From Bradymonadales bacterium (lineage in GTDB: Bacteria; Myxococcota_A; Bradymonadia; JAFGEP01), in NCBI GenBank assembly GCA_016931535.1, contig JAFGEP010000135.1:1-64000 (forward strand): a stretch of DNA of 64,000 nucleotides, read 5' to 3'. Each line of letters starts with the position of its first letter. Positions within the stretch are counted from its first letter, which is position 1. This document shows, piece after piece, positions 43,534 to 52,176 of this stretch. The position numbers were made by a program, and so were the translations under genes. Below the pieces are notes generated by a model, which was not told the origin of the DNA, did not search any database, and worked only from the letters and a program-made list of their open reading frames with translations.

Positions 43534-44258
43534 CACATCATGACTCACCCGGGCGGTCTCCCTTTCGGACAGGGCCGGATCATGCAGCCCGCCACCCCTC
43601 TTGGGTGTGTCTGGCTCTCCTGTTGCTGGCATTCACGACAACCGCCACCCCTCTCGCTGCACAGCAGGTCGTATCCAACAACGAGCCGCCCACCCCTTTC
43701 AGCGGCGCCTACACCGGGCTGGGGATCCTGCTCGGCGGCACCGTTCTGAGCAACCAGGAGGTCGACTCCCCCTGGGGACTGAGCTTCGGCCCCAAGTTCC
43801 GAGTCAGCATGGTGCTCAGCCTGTTCGATCTCCAGTTGACCTACCTCCATTCTCATGTTGAACCGACCATCCAGGAGCACAAAGTCAAGTTCGTCTCCGA
43901 CGGCCTCAGCCTCTCGCTCGGCCTGCATCCCCTCTTTTTCTTCACACTCCTCGGGACCGACCTGGGACCCACCCTGGCTCAGCTCTCCTTGCAGGCCGGT
44001 CTCAGCCTGGAGTTCAATCGGTTCGAGTGGGATCAGCGCTCCTCCTCGGATCTCGGCGTGGTCGGCGCGCACCTGGGGCTGGCCTGGGACTACCCGATCG
44101 ACGATGTCCAGGACGGCCGCTCCTTCTGGTTGGGGGTGCAGTACCGGTACAACATCACTTCCACCGATCTGCCCCTGCTGGAGAACCCCGACCCCGCTTG
44201 GACCCAGCACTTCCTCTTTCTCCGCTTGACCTACCTGGTCAACGGCTACCCGTTGTGA
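43515..44258 (+). CDS. Putative outer-membrane beta-barrel protein
   Basis: This protein has 247 residues from the ATG at 43515. The signal sequence is at residues about 30-50 (LALLLLAFTTTATPLAAQ) and is preceded by an unusually long n-region, so a GTG at about 43605 may be the true start. The mature protein alternates hydrophobic and polar residues with Gly and aromatic positions (FSGAYTGLGILLGGTVL, GLSFGPKFRVSMVLSLFDLQ, SFWLGVQYRYNITS, FLFLRLTYLVNGYPL). This is the pattern of an 8-10-strand outer-membrane barrel with a C-terminal strand. The gene precedes the transglycosylase by 10 bp and is probably cotranscribed with it. Confidence 0.72.
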   Translation: MVTSLTTHHDSPGRSPFRTGPDHAARHPSWVCLALLLLAFTTTATPLAAQQVVSNNEPPTPFSGAYTGLGILLGGTVLSNQEVDSPWGLSFGPKFRVSMVLSLFDLQLTYLHSHVEPTIQEHKVKFVSDGLSLSLGLHPLFFFTLLGTDLGPTLAQLSLQAGLSLEFNRFEWDQRSSSDLGVVGAHLGLAWDYPIDDVQDGRSFWLGVQYRYNITSTDLPLLENPDPAWTQHFLFLRLTYLVNGYPL

Positions 44259-44268
44259 CCGTCAACCC

Positions 44269-46602
44269 ATGCGACCGATCTGCTGCGGACTCGCCTTTGT
44301 CACCCTCTTCGCCTGGGCCACAACCCACATGGCCCTTGAGCCAGCGCTGCTCCAGTCCGAAGAAACGGTCGAACCCTCCACCTGGGTCGTGGTCGAACGC
44401 GATGGCCAGGCCTGCCTCGATCAGACCGCGCTACCAAGATGGGTCTGGCAAACCGCCGTCGATTGGGACAAGCTGCTGCGCCATCCACCCCTCTTTGCCA
44501 GCCAGGGCGGCGACTGGATCGAACGGTTGGCCAGGTACGCCCCACCCGTCCATGGCCGGTGGTTGACCCTGGCCGCCCTTCACCGAAAGGACGGCTTCGA
44601 GCCTGACGTCCGGCTTCGACTGGCACGGCTGCTGGCACAGGAACCAGGTCGAACGGACGAACAGGGCGGGCCGGGCGCTGTTGAAAACGCCCCGTTCGAG
44701 GGGGTCGAGCCACCGGCCGTAGCAGGTACCCGGCCGATCGACCGACCGACCAGGGAGATCTCCACGCCGGGCATCGAGAGCGGTTCGACCCCATCCCAGC
44801 TCGACATCCGCCAGCAGCTGCTGGCCCTGGATCCTCCAGGTGACCTCAGGCTTCCGTTCTACCTCGAGCTGGCCTTTATGGCCTCTCTGAGGGGCGACGC
44901 CGAGCAAGTTGACCGGGCGTTGTTGGCGGCGCTGGGCGACGAGTCGGATCCTCCAGGCGCCTGGTGCAACGCCGCCCGCCAGCTTCTGGCCGACGACCGC
45001 CCTTCCGCCTCCCGTGCGCTGCTGGTCGCCCTGTGCGACGGGATCATGCCGCCAGCCGGTATCGCTGCCCCAGAGGATGCGGCCGCCGCCCTCCTCCGAC
45101 TGGCCATCCGGCAATTCCGGCAGGGAGACGACTCTCGCACCCGCGATCTGCTCGCCGCGCTGCTGGATCGGTTCGACCCCTCTTTGGTGACCGCTTGCGA
45201 GGGATCGGTCTGGCTCGGACGGGCCGAGGAGCGCACAGGGAGCTCGGCGCGGGCGCGCGAACGATATCGGTGGGTGCTCGATTCGTGCAGCGGGCCAGAC
45301 GATCTCCTCGTCCGGGCCCTGTTCGGCCTGGGTCGTAGCTGCTTGCATGACGATGACCTGCGGTGCGCCGAGGAGGCGTTCGCACGGCTGCTGGATGGAT
45401 TCCCCACCTGCAGCCATGGGGACGACGCCTTGTTCTACCTGGCTCAGGTCAGTCGGCAAAGGGGACGGCCCGACCAGGAGCTCCAGCTGATCGAGGCGGC
45501 CCTGCGCTTGCCGGTCGATGGAGATCTGTGGCGGGAAGCGGTCTGGCGCCGGGTCGCCGACGAGCTACAACAGGGCCGGCTCGATGTGGCAGACCAGCTG
45601 CTTCGACGGGCCATCTCCGCCTTCGACTGGGATTCCACCTACTACAGCCAGGGCCGTTTCGAGTACTTTTTAGGCCGGATCCAGGCCGAATCCGGTGATC
45701 GTGGCCAGGCGGCATCCTGGTGGCGCGAGGCGATCGCCCGCTATCCGTTGACTTACTACGCCGCCCTTTCCTGCCGTGCCCTGGAAACCCTCGGCGAGGA
45801 ATGCCCCTGGCCGGTCCGCTCGACCACCTCTCCGGCCGCCTGCTGGCCGGTCGGCGAATGCCTCCAGCAGGAAGGCCGCTGGCTGGACCTGGCGCGGATC
45901 GGCGAGCTGGAGCAGGCGGCAGAGGAGCTCCAACAGGTCGCCACGAGCTGCCCGCAAGCCGCCTGGATCCGAGCCTTGTTGCTGAACCTGGCGGCTGACT
46001 ACTCCACCTCCCACGACATCCCCCGCCGCCAGATACCCGGATGGCAAGCCGGCCCCCTTCCCGGCAACGAGCACCTGTGGGAGGTGGCCTATCCTCGACC
46101 CTACCTCAAGCAGGTCATCGCCGAGGCCGCCCGCTGCCAGCTCGACCCGGCGCTGGTCTATGCCGTCATGAGGGAGGAGAGCGGCTTTCGCTCCCGGGTC
46201 CATTCCTATGCCGGGGCACAGGGTCTGATGCAGCTGATGCCCTCGACAGCCAGAGGCCACGCAGAGGAGGTCGAGGGCGAGGTCACTGTCGAACGGTTGG
46301 CCGATCCGGCAGTGAACATCCGGATCGGCGCCAATGTGCTCGCTCACCTGCAACGCCGCCTGGGCGGTGAGCTGGTGCTGATGGTCGCTGCCTACAACGC
46401 TGGCCGCGGTGCGGTCAACCGGTGGTTGGGCGAGCGTCCGCTGCAGGACGAACCCCTCTGGGTGGAACAGATCCCCTCCACCCAGACCCGCAACTACACC
46501 AAGCGGGTGCTGGGCAGCTACCAGGTGTATCGGTACCTGTACGGTGGGCGGTGGCAGGATCGGACCGGAGGGGTTCAGAGATCGGCCACCAGCGACCGGT
46601 GA
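44269..46602 (+). CDS. slt: Soluble lytic transglycosylase (Slt70-like)
   Basis: This 777-residue protein has an N-terminal hydrophobic segment (PICCGLAFVTLFAWATT) that targets it to the periplasm. A long alpha-solenoid follows with TPR-like repeats (GDDALFYLAQVSRQRGRPDQ, LDVADQLLRRAISAFDWDS). The SLT catalytic domain (about 607-765) has the catalytic Glu in VMREESGFRSR near 634, AGAQGLMQLMPSTA, NIRIGANVLAHL, VAAYNAGRGAVNRWL, and TRNYTKRVLGSYQVY. It cleaves the MurNAc-GlcNAc bond with formation of 1,6-anhydro-muropeptides. It has a clear terminator at 46609-46635. It lies directly after a putative outer-membrane gene. Confidence 0.92.
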   Translation: MRPICCGLAFVTLFAWATTHMALEPALLQSEETVEPSTWVVVERDGQACLDQTALPRWVWQTAVDWDKLLRHPPLFASQGGDWIERLARYAPPVHGRWLTLAALHRKDGFEPDVRLRLARLLAQEPGRTDEQGGPGAVENAPFEGVEPPAVAGTRPIDRPTREISTPGIESGSTPSQLDIRQQLLALDPPGDLRLPFYLELAFMASLRGDAEQVDRALLAALGDESDPPGAWCNAARQLLADDRPSASRALLVALCDGIMPPAGIAAPEDAAAALLRLAIRQFRQGDDSRTRDLLAALLDRFDPSLVTACEGSVWLGRAEERTGSSARARERYRWVLDSCSGPDDLLVRALFGLGRSCLHDDDLRCAEEAFARLLDGFPTCSHGDDALFYLAQVSRQRGRPDQELQLIEAALRLPVDGDLWREAVWRRVADELQQGRLDVADQLLRRAISAFDWDSTYYSQGRFEYFLGRIQAESGDRGQAASWWREAIARYPLTYYAALSCRALETLGEECPWPVRSTTSPAACWPVGECLQQEGRWLDLARIGELEQAAEELQQVATSCPQAAWIRALLLNLAADYSTSHDIPRRQIPGWQAGPLPGNEHLWEVAYPRPYLKQVIAEAARCQLDPALVYAVMREESGFRSRVHSYAGAQGLMQLMPSTARGHAEEVEGEVTVERLADPAVNIRIGANVLAHLQRRLGGELVLMVAAYNAGRGAVNRWLGERPLQDEPLWVEQIPSTQTRNYTKRVLGSYQVYRYLYGGRWQDRTGGVQRSATSDR

Positions 46603-46608
46603 AACATC

Positions 46609-46635
46609 GGCTTCTTGGCGGTGAAGCTGTTTTTT
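46609..46635 (+). terminator. Rho-independent terminator of the transglycosylase gene
   Basis: GCTTC (46610-46614) pairs with GAAGC (46623-46627) around TTGGCGGT and is followed by TGTTTTTT (46628-46635). It lies 7 bp after the stop and just before the rpoD stop on the other strand. Confidence 0.6.
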
Positions 46636-46639
46636 ATCC

Positions 46640-48163
46640 CTACTTGATGAAGTTGCGCAGGTGGTCGCAGCGTCCGGGGTTGCGCAGCTTGGAGAGGGCT
46701 TTGGCCTCGATCTGTCGGATCCGTTCCCGAGTGAGGGAGAAGTCGCGTCCCACCTCCTCCAACGTGTGATCCGTCTTCTCCCCGATCCCGAAGCGCATCC
46801 TGAGGATCTTTTCTTCGCGGGAAGTGAGCGAGGCGAGGACCGCCTGGGTCTGCTTGGAAAGGTCGGTCTTGATGGCGAAGTCCGAGGGGGAAGCGGCCAG
46901 CTCGTCTTCGATGAAGTCCTCCAGGCTGGAGTCGTCCTCGCCGACAGGGCTTTCCAGGCTGACGGGGGCGCGGGCCAATCTCATGGCTTTTTCCACCCCT
47001 TCGACCGGGAGATCGAGCTTGTCGGCCACCTCCTTGGGAATCGGTTCCCGGCCAAGCTCTTGCTCGAGCTGGCGGGACATGCGGATGATACGGTTGATGG
47101 TCTCGATCAGGTGGACCGGGATGCGGATGGTGCGAGCCTGGTCGGCGATGGCCCGGGTGATCGCCTGCCGGATCCACCAGGTGGCGTAGGTGGAGAACTT
47201 GTGTCCGCGTTGGTACTCGAACTTCTCCACGGCGCGCATCAGTCCGATGTTGCCCTCCTGGACGAGATCCAGAAAGTGCATGCCCCGGTTCAAATAGCGC
47301 TTGGCGATGCTGACCACCAGCCGGAGGTTGGCATTGATCATCTCGGCCTTGGCACGGTCGACACGGCGGCGATGCTGGGCAAGCTGTTGGCACAGGGCGT
47401 CCAGCGCCTCGGGCGGGGTTTCGTACGTACGGCAAAGGTTGTCGTACATCTTGGCCGCAGCGGAAAAGCGGGTGGCGGCAAGTCCGAACCGATCGTAGGC
47501 ACCTTTCGATCCCAGGCGGTCCAGCTCTTGCCGCAGGTCGGTCTCCGACAGGACGGCCTCCTTGGCGCATTCCCCCATCCTCTTGCGGTACTGGTTCATG
47601 GCCGTCAGGGCGTTCTCGACCTTGATGGAGAGGTCGACCACATATCCCGGGTCGATCACCAGCTTGGCGAGGGCCCGATGGAGGGGCGACCAGTCGTCGG
47701 AGTCTCTCACCTCTTCGTATAGCTTCTCGATCTGGTCTACTTTCTTGAGCAAAAGTTTGTTGGCTTCCTCGATCTCGCTGGTTTGTTCGATCTCTTCGGG
47801 TGTCAGGAAGCTCTTGGCGCGGATGTTGCCTTGGCGGACCTCTTCGGCGGTCGCGATGAAGGCCCGAATACCGGCTCTGGAGGAGAAAAGGGTCTGGTAC
47901 AGGTCGTTGCGGGCGGCTTCGATCTTTTTCGCGATATCCACCTCCCCTTCCCGGTCGAGCAGATGGACGGAGCCGATCTTTTTCAGGTACATCTTGACCG
48001 GATCCAGCCCTTCTCCTTGCTCACGCGGGTTTTCTTCTTGAGGATCCAGGTCGATCTCGACGTTCGACTCCACGTTGGCGGGCCGATCATCATCGGCACC
48101 GGGGGTCATCAGCTGTTTTTTCGTTCTCCTCATTCGCGACTCCGGCGGCAGTCGGATCGACAT
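46640..48163 (-). CDS. rpoD: Primary sigma factor RpoD (sigma-70)
   Basis: This protein has 507 residues from the ATG at 48163, chosen for the GGAGGTGG box just upstream; the frame extends to 48256 without a ribosome site. Regions are intact: 1.2 (DPVKMYLKKIGSVHLLDREGE), 2 (LVVSIAKRYLNRGMHFLDL, FEYQRGHKFSTYATWWIRQ), 3 (IPVHLIETINRIIRMSRQLE) and 4.2 (TLEEVGRDFSLTRERIRQIE, ending LRNPGRCDHLRNFIK). Region 1.1 is short or absent. It directs RNA polymerase to housekeeping promoters of the TTGACA/TATAAT kind seen throughout the window. The leader carries a 13-bp hairpin (48191-48228). Confidence 0.97.
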   Translation of the reverse strand: MSIRLPPESRMRRTKKQLMTPGADDDRPANVESNVEIDLDPQEENPREQGEGLDPVKMYLKKIGSVHLLDREGEVDIAKKIEAARNDLYQTLFSSRAGIRAFIATAEEVRQGNIRAKSFLTPEEIEQTSEIEEANKLLLKKVDQIEKLYEEVRDSDDWSPLHRALAKLVIDPGYVVDLSIKVENALTAMNQYRKRMGECAKEAVLSETDLRQELDRLGSKGAYDRFGLAATRFSAAAKMYDNLCRTYETPPEALDALCQQLAQHRRRVDRAKAEMINANLRLVVSIAKRYLNRGMHFLDLVQEGNIGLMRAVEKFEYQRGHKFSTYATWWIRQAITRAIADQARTIRIPVHLIETINRIIRMSRQLEQELGREPIPKEVADKLDLPVEGVEKAMRLARAPVSLESPVGEDDSSLEDFIEDELAASPSDFAIKTDLSKQTQAVLASLTSREEKILRMRFGIGEKTDHTLEEVGRDFSLTRERIRQIEAKALSKLRNPGRCDHLRNFIK

Positions 48164-48190
48164 TCCACCTCCGCCTACTTGATCCCCGCT

Positions 48191-48228
48191 TTCCCCGCCG
48201 CTATCATGGAACCAAATAGCGGGGGGAA
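48191..48228 (-). promoter_or_regulatory. Strong hairpin in the rpoD leader
   Basis: TTCCCC (48191-48196) pairs with GGGGAA (48223-48228), and after a one-base bulge CCGCTAT (48198-48204) pairs with ATAGCGG (48216-48222), closing an 11-base loop. It ends 28 bp upstream of the rpoD ATG. No T-run follows, so it is not a typical terminator. It may protect the mRNA or gate translation. Confidence 0.5.
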
Positions 48229-48320
48229 CACACCATAGTCTCTCGATTCCGGTCACACGCTACAGGTGTGTCCCTCGTCTAGATCTAACAAATCGATCCC
48301 CGCCCTGATTTCCAGCAATT

Positions 48321-48349
48321 TTTATGCCCTTTTGTATGCCCCCCACCAA
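48321..48349 (-). promoter_or_regulatory. Candidate rpoD promoter
   Basis: On the minus strand TTGGTG (complement of 48344-48349) is followed after 17 bp by CATAAA (complement of 48321-48326), about 160 bp upstream of the rpoD start. Both boxes are imperfect. Confidence 0.4.
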
Positions 48350-48476
48350 GCGGGGTGCTTTGCCTTGGATTCTGGTAGGTTGGTCTTTTCGGAAGATGGA
48401 AGGCCGTCCGATCTCGGAAGCAGATCAAAGAGGGGGGTGCGACTTTTATGTCACAGACTATGAAATAGTTGCGCAG

Positions 48477-49010
48477 TCAGCGGCCTGGCTGAAGCAGCTC
48501 CCCGTACTCCCGTTCCATCCGCTGGCCTCGGCTGGCCAAAGTCAGGATCTCCGCACCGGCAGAGCGTCCGGCAAGTTCCAGGCACATCTGTCGAGCCCGG
48601 CAGACGACCAGGAGACCTCTCGGGCCGATCCGTTCGTACAGGTAGTCGGCTACCTGCTCCGTCAGTCGCTCCTGGATCTGGGGACGATCGGAGAAATGGG
48701 CGATGCACCGCTGGATCCCCCCGAATCCAGCCACTTGCCCGCTGGGCAGGTAGGCGATGTCCATGGTCCCGAAAAACGGGACCAGGTGGTGCTGGCACAA
48801 GGAGTAAAACGGCAACGACCGGATGGCCACCGGCGTGTCAAAGGCATACGGCATCAGGGTGATCGCCGGTTGTGCGCGAGACCCGAAGTAGCGGCTCAAC
48901 CACCCGGTCACCTGCTCCGCCGTTTCCTCCAGATCCAGCTCCCCCCCCGGCTGGGCACCCAGGCTGGCGAGAAACTGGACGAACAGACCTTTCGAATCGC
49001 GCTCTGTCAC
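48477..49010 (-). CDS. folE: GTP cyclohydrolase I (FolE)
   Basis: This protein has 177 residues from a GTG at 49010 with GAGGAG 7 nt upstream. It makes dihydroneopterin triphosphate from GTP, the first step of folate (and queuosine) synthesis. Signatures: FYSLCQHHLVPFFG carrying Zn ligands Cys and His, AYLPSGQVAGFGGIQRCIAHF, RPQIQERLTEQVADYL, and VVCRARQMCLELAG with the third Zn-binding Cys. The length is slightly short because the variable N-terminus is trimmed. It is the last gene of the yebC-ruvC-ruvA-ruvB run (42 bp after ruvB), an unusual partner for DNA repair genes. Confidence 0.94.
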   Translation of the reverse strand: MTERDSKGLFVQFLASLGAQPGGELDLEETAEQVTGWLSRYFGSRAQPAITLMPYAFDTPVAIRSLPFYSLCQHHLVPFFGTMDIAYLPSGQVAGFGGIQRCIAHFSDRPQIQERLTEQVADYLYERIGPRGLLVVCRARQMCLELAGRSAGAEILTLASRGQRMEREYGELLQPGR

Positions 49011-49052
49011 GGCGATGCTCCTCGACGGTATCTGGGCAGGGCGATAATCCCC

Positions 49053-50105
49053 CTACTCCAGCGGGATCGTCCCCTGGCCCGACCCTTGGGGTCGAGATTT
49101 GCCGAAGTACTCGAAGGCCCTCCCCGTGGCCACCCGACCTCTGGGAGTGCGCTGGATGAACCCCAGTTGGATGAAGTAGGGCTCGTAGACATCCTCGATG
49201 GCATCCGATGACTCGCCGGTTGCTGCTGCCAGGGTGTCCAGCCCCACTGGACCTCCCTCGAAGGTGTTGACCAGCGTGCTCAGCAGCAGTCGGTCGGTGG
49301 AGTCGAATCCGTACTCGTCGATCTCCAGTTGCTCCAAGGCATGTCGAGCCACCTCCAGGTCGATGATCGGGGTATCGTTCACCAGGGCGTAGTCGCTGAC
49401 CCTTCGCAGCAACCGGTTGACGATCCGCGGGGTCCCGCGACTGCGGCGGCCCAGCTCGGTCCCCCCTTCCTCGGTCAACTCGAAATGCAGGATCTCGGCT
49501 GACCGCATCACGATCTGGACCAACTCCGGCACGTTGTACAGGTCCAGGCGCTCCACGATCCCGAATCGGCTGCGCAAGGGGGAGGTCAACAGCCCGGTGC
49601 GTGTGGTGGCGCCGATGAGGGTGAACGGGTTGAGGGGGAGGCGGATGGTGTTGGCTCCCGGACCCGTTCCCACGATGATATCGAAGGTGAACTCCTCCAT
49701 GGCCGGATAGAGGTTCTCCTCCACGGCGGGGTTGAGGCGGTGAATCTCGTCGATGAACAGGATATCCCTTGGCTCCAGAGAGGTGAGGATCCCGGCCAGA
49801 TCGCCCTTGCGATCCAGAGCCGGCCCGCTGGTGGTGAAGATGTTGACCCCCATCTCGTGGGCGATGATCCGGGCCAGGGTGGTTTTGCCGAGTCCAGGGG
49901 GGCCGGAGAGCAAGACGTGGTCGAGCGGCTCGTCACGCATCAAGGCGGCGCGGACGCAGACCTCGACCCGCTCGCGCACGTTCTGTTGGCCAATATACTC
50001 GGCAAAGCGGGTGGGGCGTACCGAGCTCTCGTCCCTTCGGTCGTCCTGGATGGGGAAAGGGGAGATGGTACGCTCGGGCGCCTGGTTTTTCCGTTCGATG
50101 GCCAC
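49053..50105 (-). CDS. ruvB: Holliday junction helicase RuvB
   Basis: This protein has 350 residues from a GTG at 50105 with AGGA 8 nt upstream. It is the AAA+ motor of the RuvAB branch migration complex. Walker A is GPPGLGKT at residues 68-75; Walker B is ILFIDEIHR, then the GATTRTGLLTSPLRSRFG sensor and arginine-finger stretch, and SRGTPRIVNRLLRRVSDYA. The C-terminal winged helix ends ...RTPRGRVATGRAFEYFG. It forms hexamers that pull DNA through RuvA-bound junctions. It follows ruvA by 55 bp. Confidence 0.98.
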   Translation of the reverse strand: MAIERKNQAPERTISPFPIQDDRRDESSVRPTRFAEYIGQQNVRERVEVCVRAALMRDEPLDHVLLSGPPGLGKTTLARIIAHEMGVNIFTTSGPALDRKGDLAGILTSLEPRDILFIDEIHRLNPAVEENLYPAMEEFTFDIIVGTGPGANTIRLPLNPFTLIGATTRTGLLTSPLRSRFGIVERLDLYNVPELVQIVMRSAEILHFELTEEGGTELGRRSRGTPRIVNRLLRRVSDYALVNDTPIIDLEVARHALEQLEIDEYGFDSTDRLLLSTLVNTFEGGPVGLDTLAAATGESSDAIEDVYEPYFIQLGFIQRTPRGRVATGRAFEYFGKSRPQGSGQGTIPLE

Positions 50106-50160
50106 GTGCTGGTCCTGCTTACCGATGGGTACACCGTACCGATTTCGAAACTGATGCGGG

Positions 50161-50763
50161 TTACTTTAGCAGCTTCAGGGTCTGCTTGAGCAGGGTTTCG
50201 ATATCCCCCTCGATCGGCTGCTGGGCGGATAGTGCCATTACAGCCCGCTGGACCTCGCGATCCTTGTAGCCCAGGTACTTGAGCGCCTCCTCCAGCTCGG
50301 CCAGAAGCGCTCTTCCCTCGCGCATCGGTGCTTGAACGGACCCGTCCATGTCGACCCCGGGTTGCTGCATCGCTTCGGAGAGGTCCACGATGATCCGCTC
50401 GGCGGTCTTCTTTCCGATCCCCGGAATTCGACTGAGCTGACGGGCATCCCCGTGGATGATCGCCTTGCGCAGCTCATCCGGTGCGAGGTGACTGAGTGCG
50501 CTCAGGGCCATGCGAGGTCCGACGCCGGACACTCCGATCAGCCGTTCGAACAGCTGCAGCCCCTCCTTCGACTGGAAGCCGAACAGGCGGATCGCCTCGT
50601 CGCGCACGTGGGTGTGGATGAACAGGGCCACCCGCTCGCCCGGGTCGGGCAGGCGGGCCAAGGTGGACAGGGGTGCCTCCACACGGAAGCCGACACCGTT
50701 GACGTCGATCAGCAGCCCATCGAGTCCTTTGTGGATCAAGCTTCCAGAGAGAAAACCGATCAT
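50161..50763 (-). CDS. ruvA: Holliday junction-binding protein RuvA
   Basis: This is a 200-residue protein of normal length. It binds four-way junctions as a tetramer and loads RuvB. The N-terminal OB-fold starts MIGFLSGSLIHKGLDGLLID, two helix-hairpin-helix motifs follow (LIGVSGVGPRMALSAL and RIPGIGKKTAERIIVDL), and the C-terminal RuvB-binding domain (LEEALKYLGYKDREVQRAV) is intact. Its ATG overlaps the ruvC stop by three bases (ATGA), which implies translational coupling. Confidence 0.98.
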   Translation of the reverse strand: MIGFLSGSLIHKGLDGLLIDVNGVGFRVEAPLSTLARLPDPGERVALFIHTHVRDEAIRLFGFQSKEGLQLFERLIGVSGVGPRMALSALSHLAPDELRKAIIHGDARQLSRIPGIGKKTAERIIVDLSEAMQQPGVDMDGSVQAPMREGRALLAELEEALKYLGYKDREVQRAVMALSAQQPIEGDIETLLKQTLKLLK

Positions 50764-51248
50764 GGCGGTGGCCGTCCGACTCGTGCCCTCGTGGTCTGGG
50801 CGTGACAGATTGCGATGGCCAGGGCATCGGCTGCATCCACCGGGGGCAGCTGAGGGAGCCCGAGGAGGATGGCCACCATTTTCTGGACCTGGCTCTTTTC
50901 TGCTCGTCCGAAGCAGGTGACCGCCCGCTTGACCTCGGCCGGAGCGTACTCGAAAACCGGGAGCTGGTTCAAGCCGGCAACCAGCAGGGCCACTCCTCGG
51001 GCATGGCCCAGGACCAGGGCAGAGCGGGCGTTCTTGGACTGGAAGATCCCCTCGATGGCTGTTTCGGTAGGGCCGAACTGGCGGGTGATCTCCGACAGTT
51101 CGGTGTACAGCCGCGCCAGACGCCCCTCCATCGAGCCCGATCCCAAGGAGATAATCCCGTAGCTCAACGCGGAAATCTGGGAACCGGCGCGCTCTACTAC
51201 CCCGTAACCGGTACGTACCATGCCTGGATCGATCCCGAGAACCTTCAT
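50760..51248 (-). CDS. ruvC: Holliday junction resolvase RuvC
   Basis: This 162-residue protein is the endonuclease that cuts junctions symmetrically. The four catalytic acids sit at the same positions as in the E. coli enzyme: Asp7 (GIDPGM), Glu66 (AIEGIF), Asp138 and Asp141 (PPVDAADALA). The stop overlaps the ruvA start and yebC ends 7 bp upstream, so the order yebC-ruvC-ruvA-ruvB is conserved. Confidence 0.97.
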   Translation of the reverse strand: MKVLGIDPGMVRTGYGVVERAGSQISALSYGIISLGSGSMEGRLARLYTELSEITRQFGPTETAIEGIFQSKNARSALVLGHARGVALLVAGLNQLPVFEYAPAEVKRAVTCFGRAEKSQVQKMVAILLGLPQLPPVDAADALAIAICHAQTTRARVGRPPP

Positions 51249-51255
51249 GGGCCCA

Positions 51256-52008
51256 TCAGCCGAACTGCTCCATCAGATCATCGTCGATGTCACAATTACA
51301 GGATACCTGTTGCACGTCGTCGTGATCCTCCAGCGCGGTGAGCAACCGGATCACCTGCTCGGCCTCCTTCCCCTCGACGTTCACGGTATTCTTGGCGACC
51401 CTGGTCACCTCGGCCTGTTCGATCTCGGTGTATCCCGCCTCGATCAGAGCCTGCTTCAGCCCCCACAGGGTTTCGGGTTGGCAACTGATGACGTACTGGC
51501 CCTCGCTGTGTTCGATGTCATCGGCGCCGTGGTCCAGCGCCACCAGCATCAGGTCGTCTTCATCGGGCACCTGGTCTTCGGCCAGGATGATCTGGCCGAC
51601 CAGGTCGAACATCCAGGAGACGCAGCCGTCGGCTCCCAGGCTCCCGTTGGCGCGCGTGAAGATATGGCGGACGTCGGCCACGGTCCGGTTTCGGTTGTCG
51701 GTCAGCACCTCGACCAGGATCGCCACGCCGCCTGGGCCGTACCCTTCGTACTGGATGGACTCGTAGTTGGCGCCATCCAGGGCGCCCGAACCCCGCTTGA
51801 TGGCCTTCTCGATGCTGTCTTTGGGCATGTTCTGTGCGCGGGCCTTGTCTACCGCCAGTCGGAGTGTGGCATTGCTATCCGGGTCCCCTCCCCCCTCGCG
51901 AGCCGCGACGGTGATGGCCCGAATGAGCTTGGTGAATATCTTGCCGCGCTTGGAATCCAGCGCGGCCTTCTTGTGCTTGATGGAGCTCCACTTGCTATGA
52001 CCGGACAT
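51256..52008 (-). CDS. yebC: YebC/PmpR family protein
   Basis: This protein has 250 residues with a GAGGTC box 8 nt before the ATG. It starts with the family hallmark SGHSKWSSIKHKKAALDSKRG, then KLIRAITVAAREGGGDPDSN, KDSIEKAIKRGSGAL and YEGYGPGGVAILVEVLTDNRNRT. The family is described as DNA-binding regulators and, more recently, as factors that help ribosomes at difficult sequences; which applies here is unknown. It is the first gene of the ruv operon. Confidence 0.96.
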   Translation of the reverse strand: MSGHSKWSSIKHKKAALDSKRGKIFTKLIRAITVAAREGGGDPDSNATLRLAVDKARAQNMPKDSIEKAIKRGSGALDGANYESIQYEGYGPGGVAILVEVLTDNRNRTVADVRHIFTRANGSLGADGCVSWMFDLVGQIILAEDQVPDEDDLMLVALDHGADDIEHSEGQYVISCQPETLWGLKQALIEAGYTEIEQAEVTRVAKNTVNVEGKEAEQVIRLLTALEDHDDVQQVSCNCDIDDDLMEQFG

Positions 52009-52176
52009 GTGTGATTGACCTCGACTGTGGTTCCTCGTGATTTCAGTTCTTCAGTCGAGCCCGAAGAGCCGACTGACGGTCTGGATTCTCTATCGATCCG
52101 GGCACGGCCCTGTCGGGCGGCCTCGGTGAGCCGCTTGTTGGCCGTCTTTCCTGTCGATCCGGATTTCGACCGGACC

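Larger units (their letters stand above)
48164..48476. other. Intergenic region between folE and rpoD
   Basis: This is 313 bp without a gene. It holds the leader hairpin of rpoD (48191-48228), a second inverted repeat CACAC/GTGTG (48253-48269), a candidate rpoD promoter (48321-48349) and an AT-richer stretch near 48300-48340. No tail-to-tail terminator of folE with a T-run was recognised. A short ORF on the plus strand here looks random. Confidence 0.5.

Noticed and set aside
48266..48463. A 65-codon frame between folE and rpoD.
   Set aside because: It has no ribosome site, an atypical residue composition, and lies over the candidate rpoD promoter and leader.
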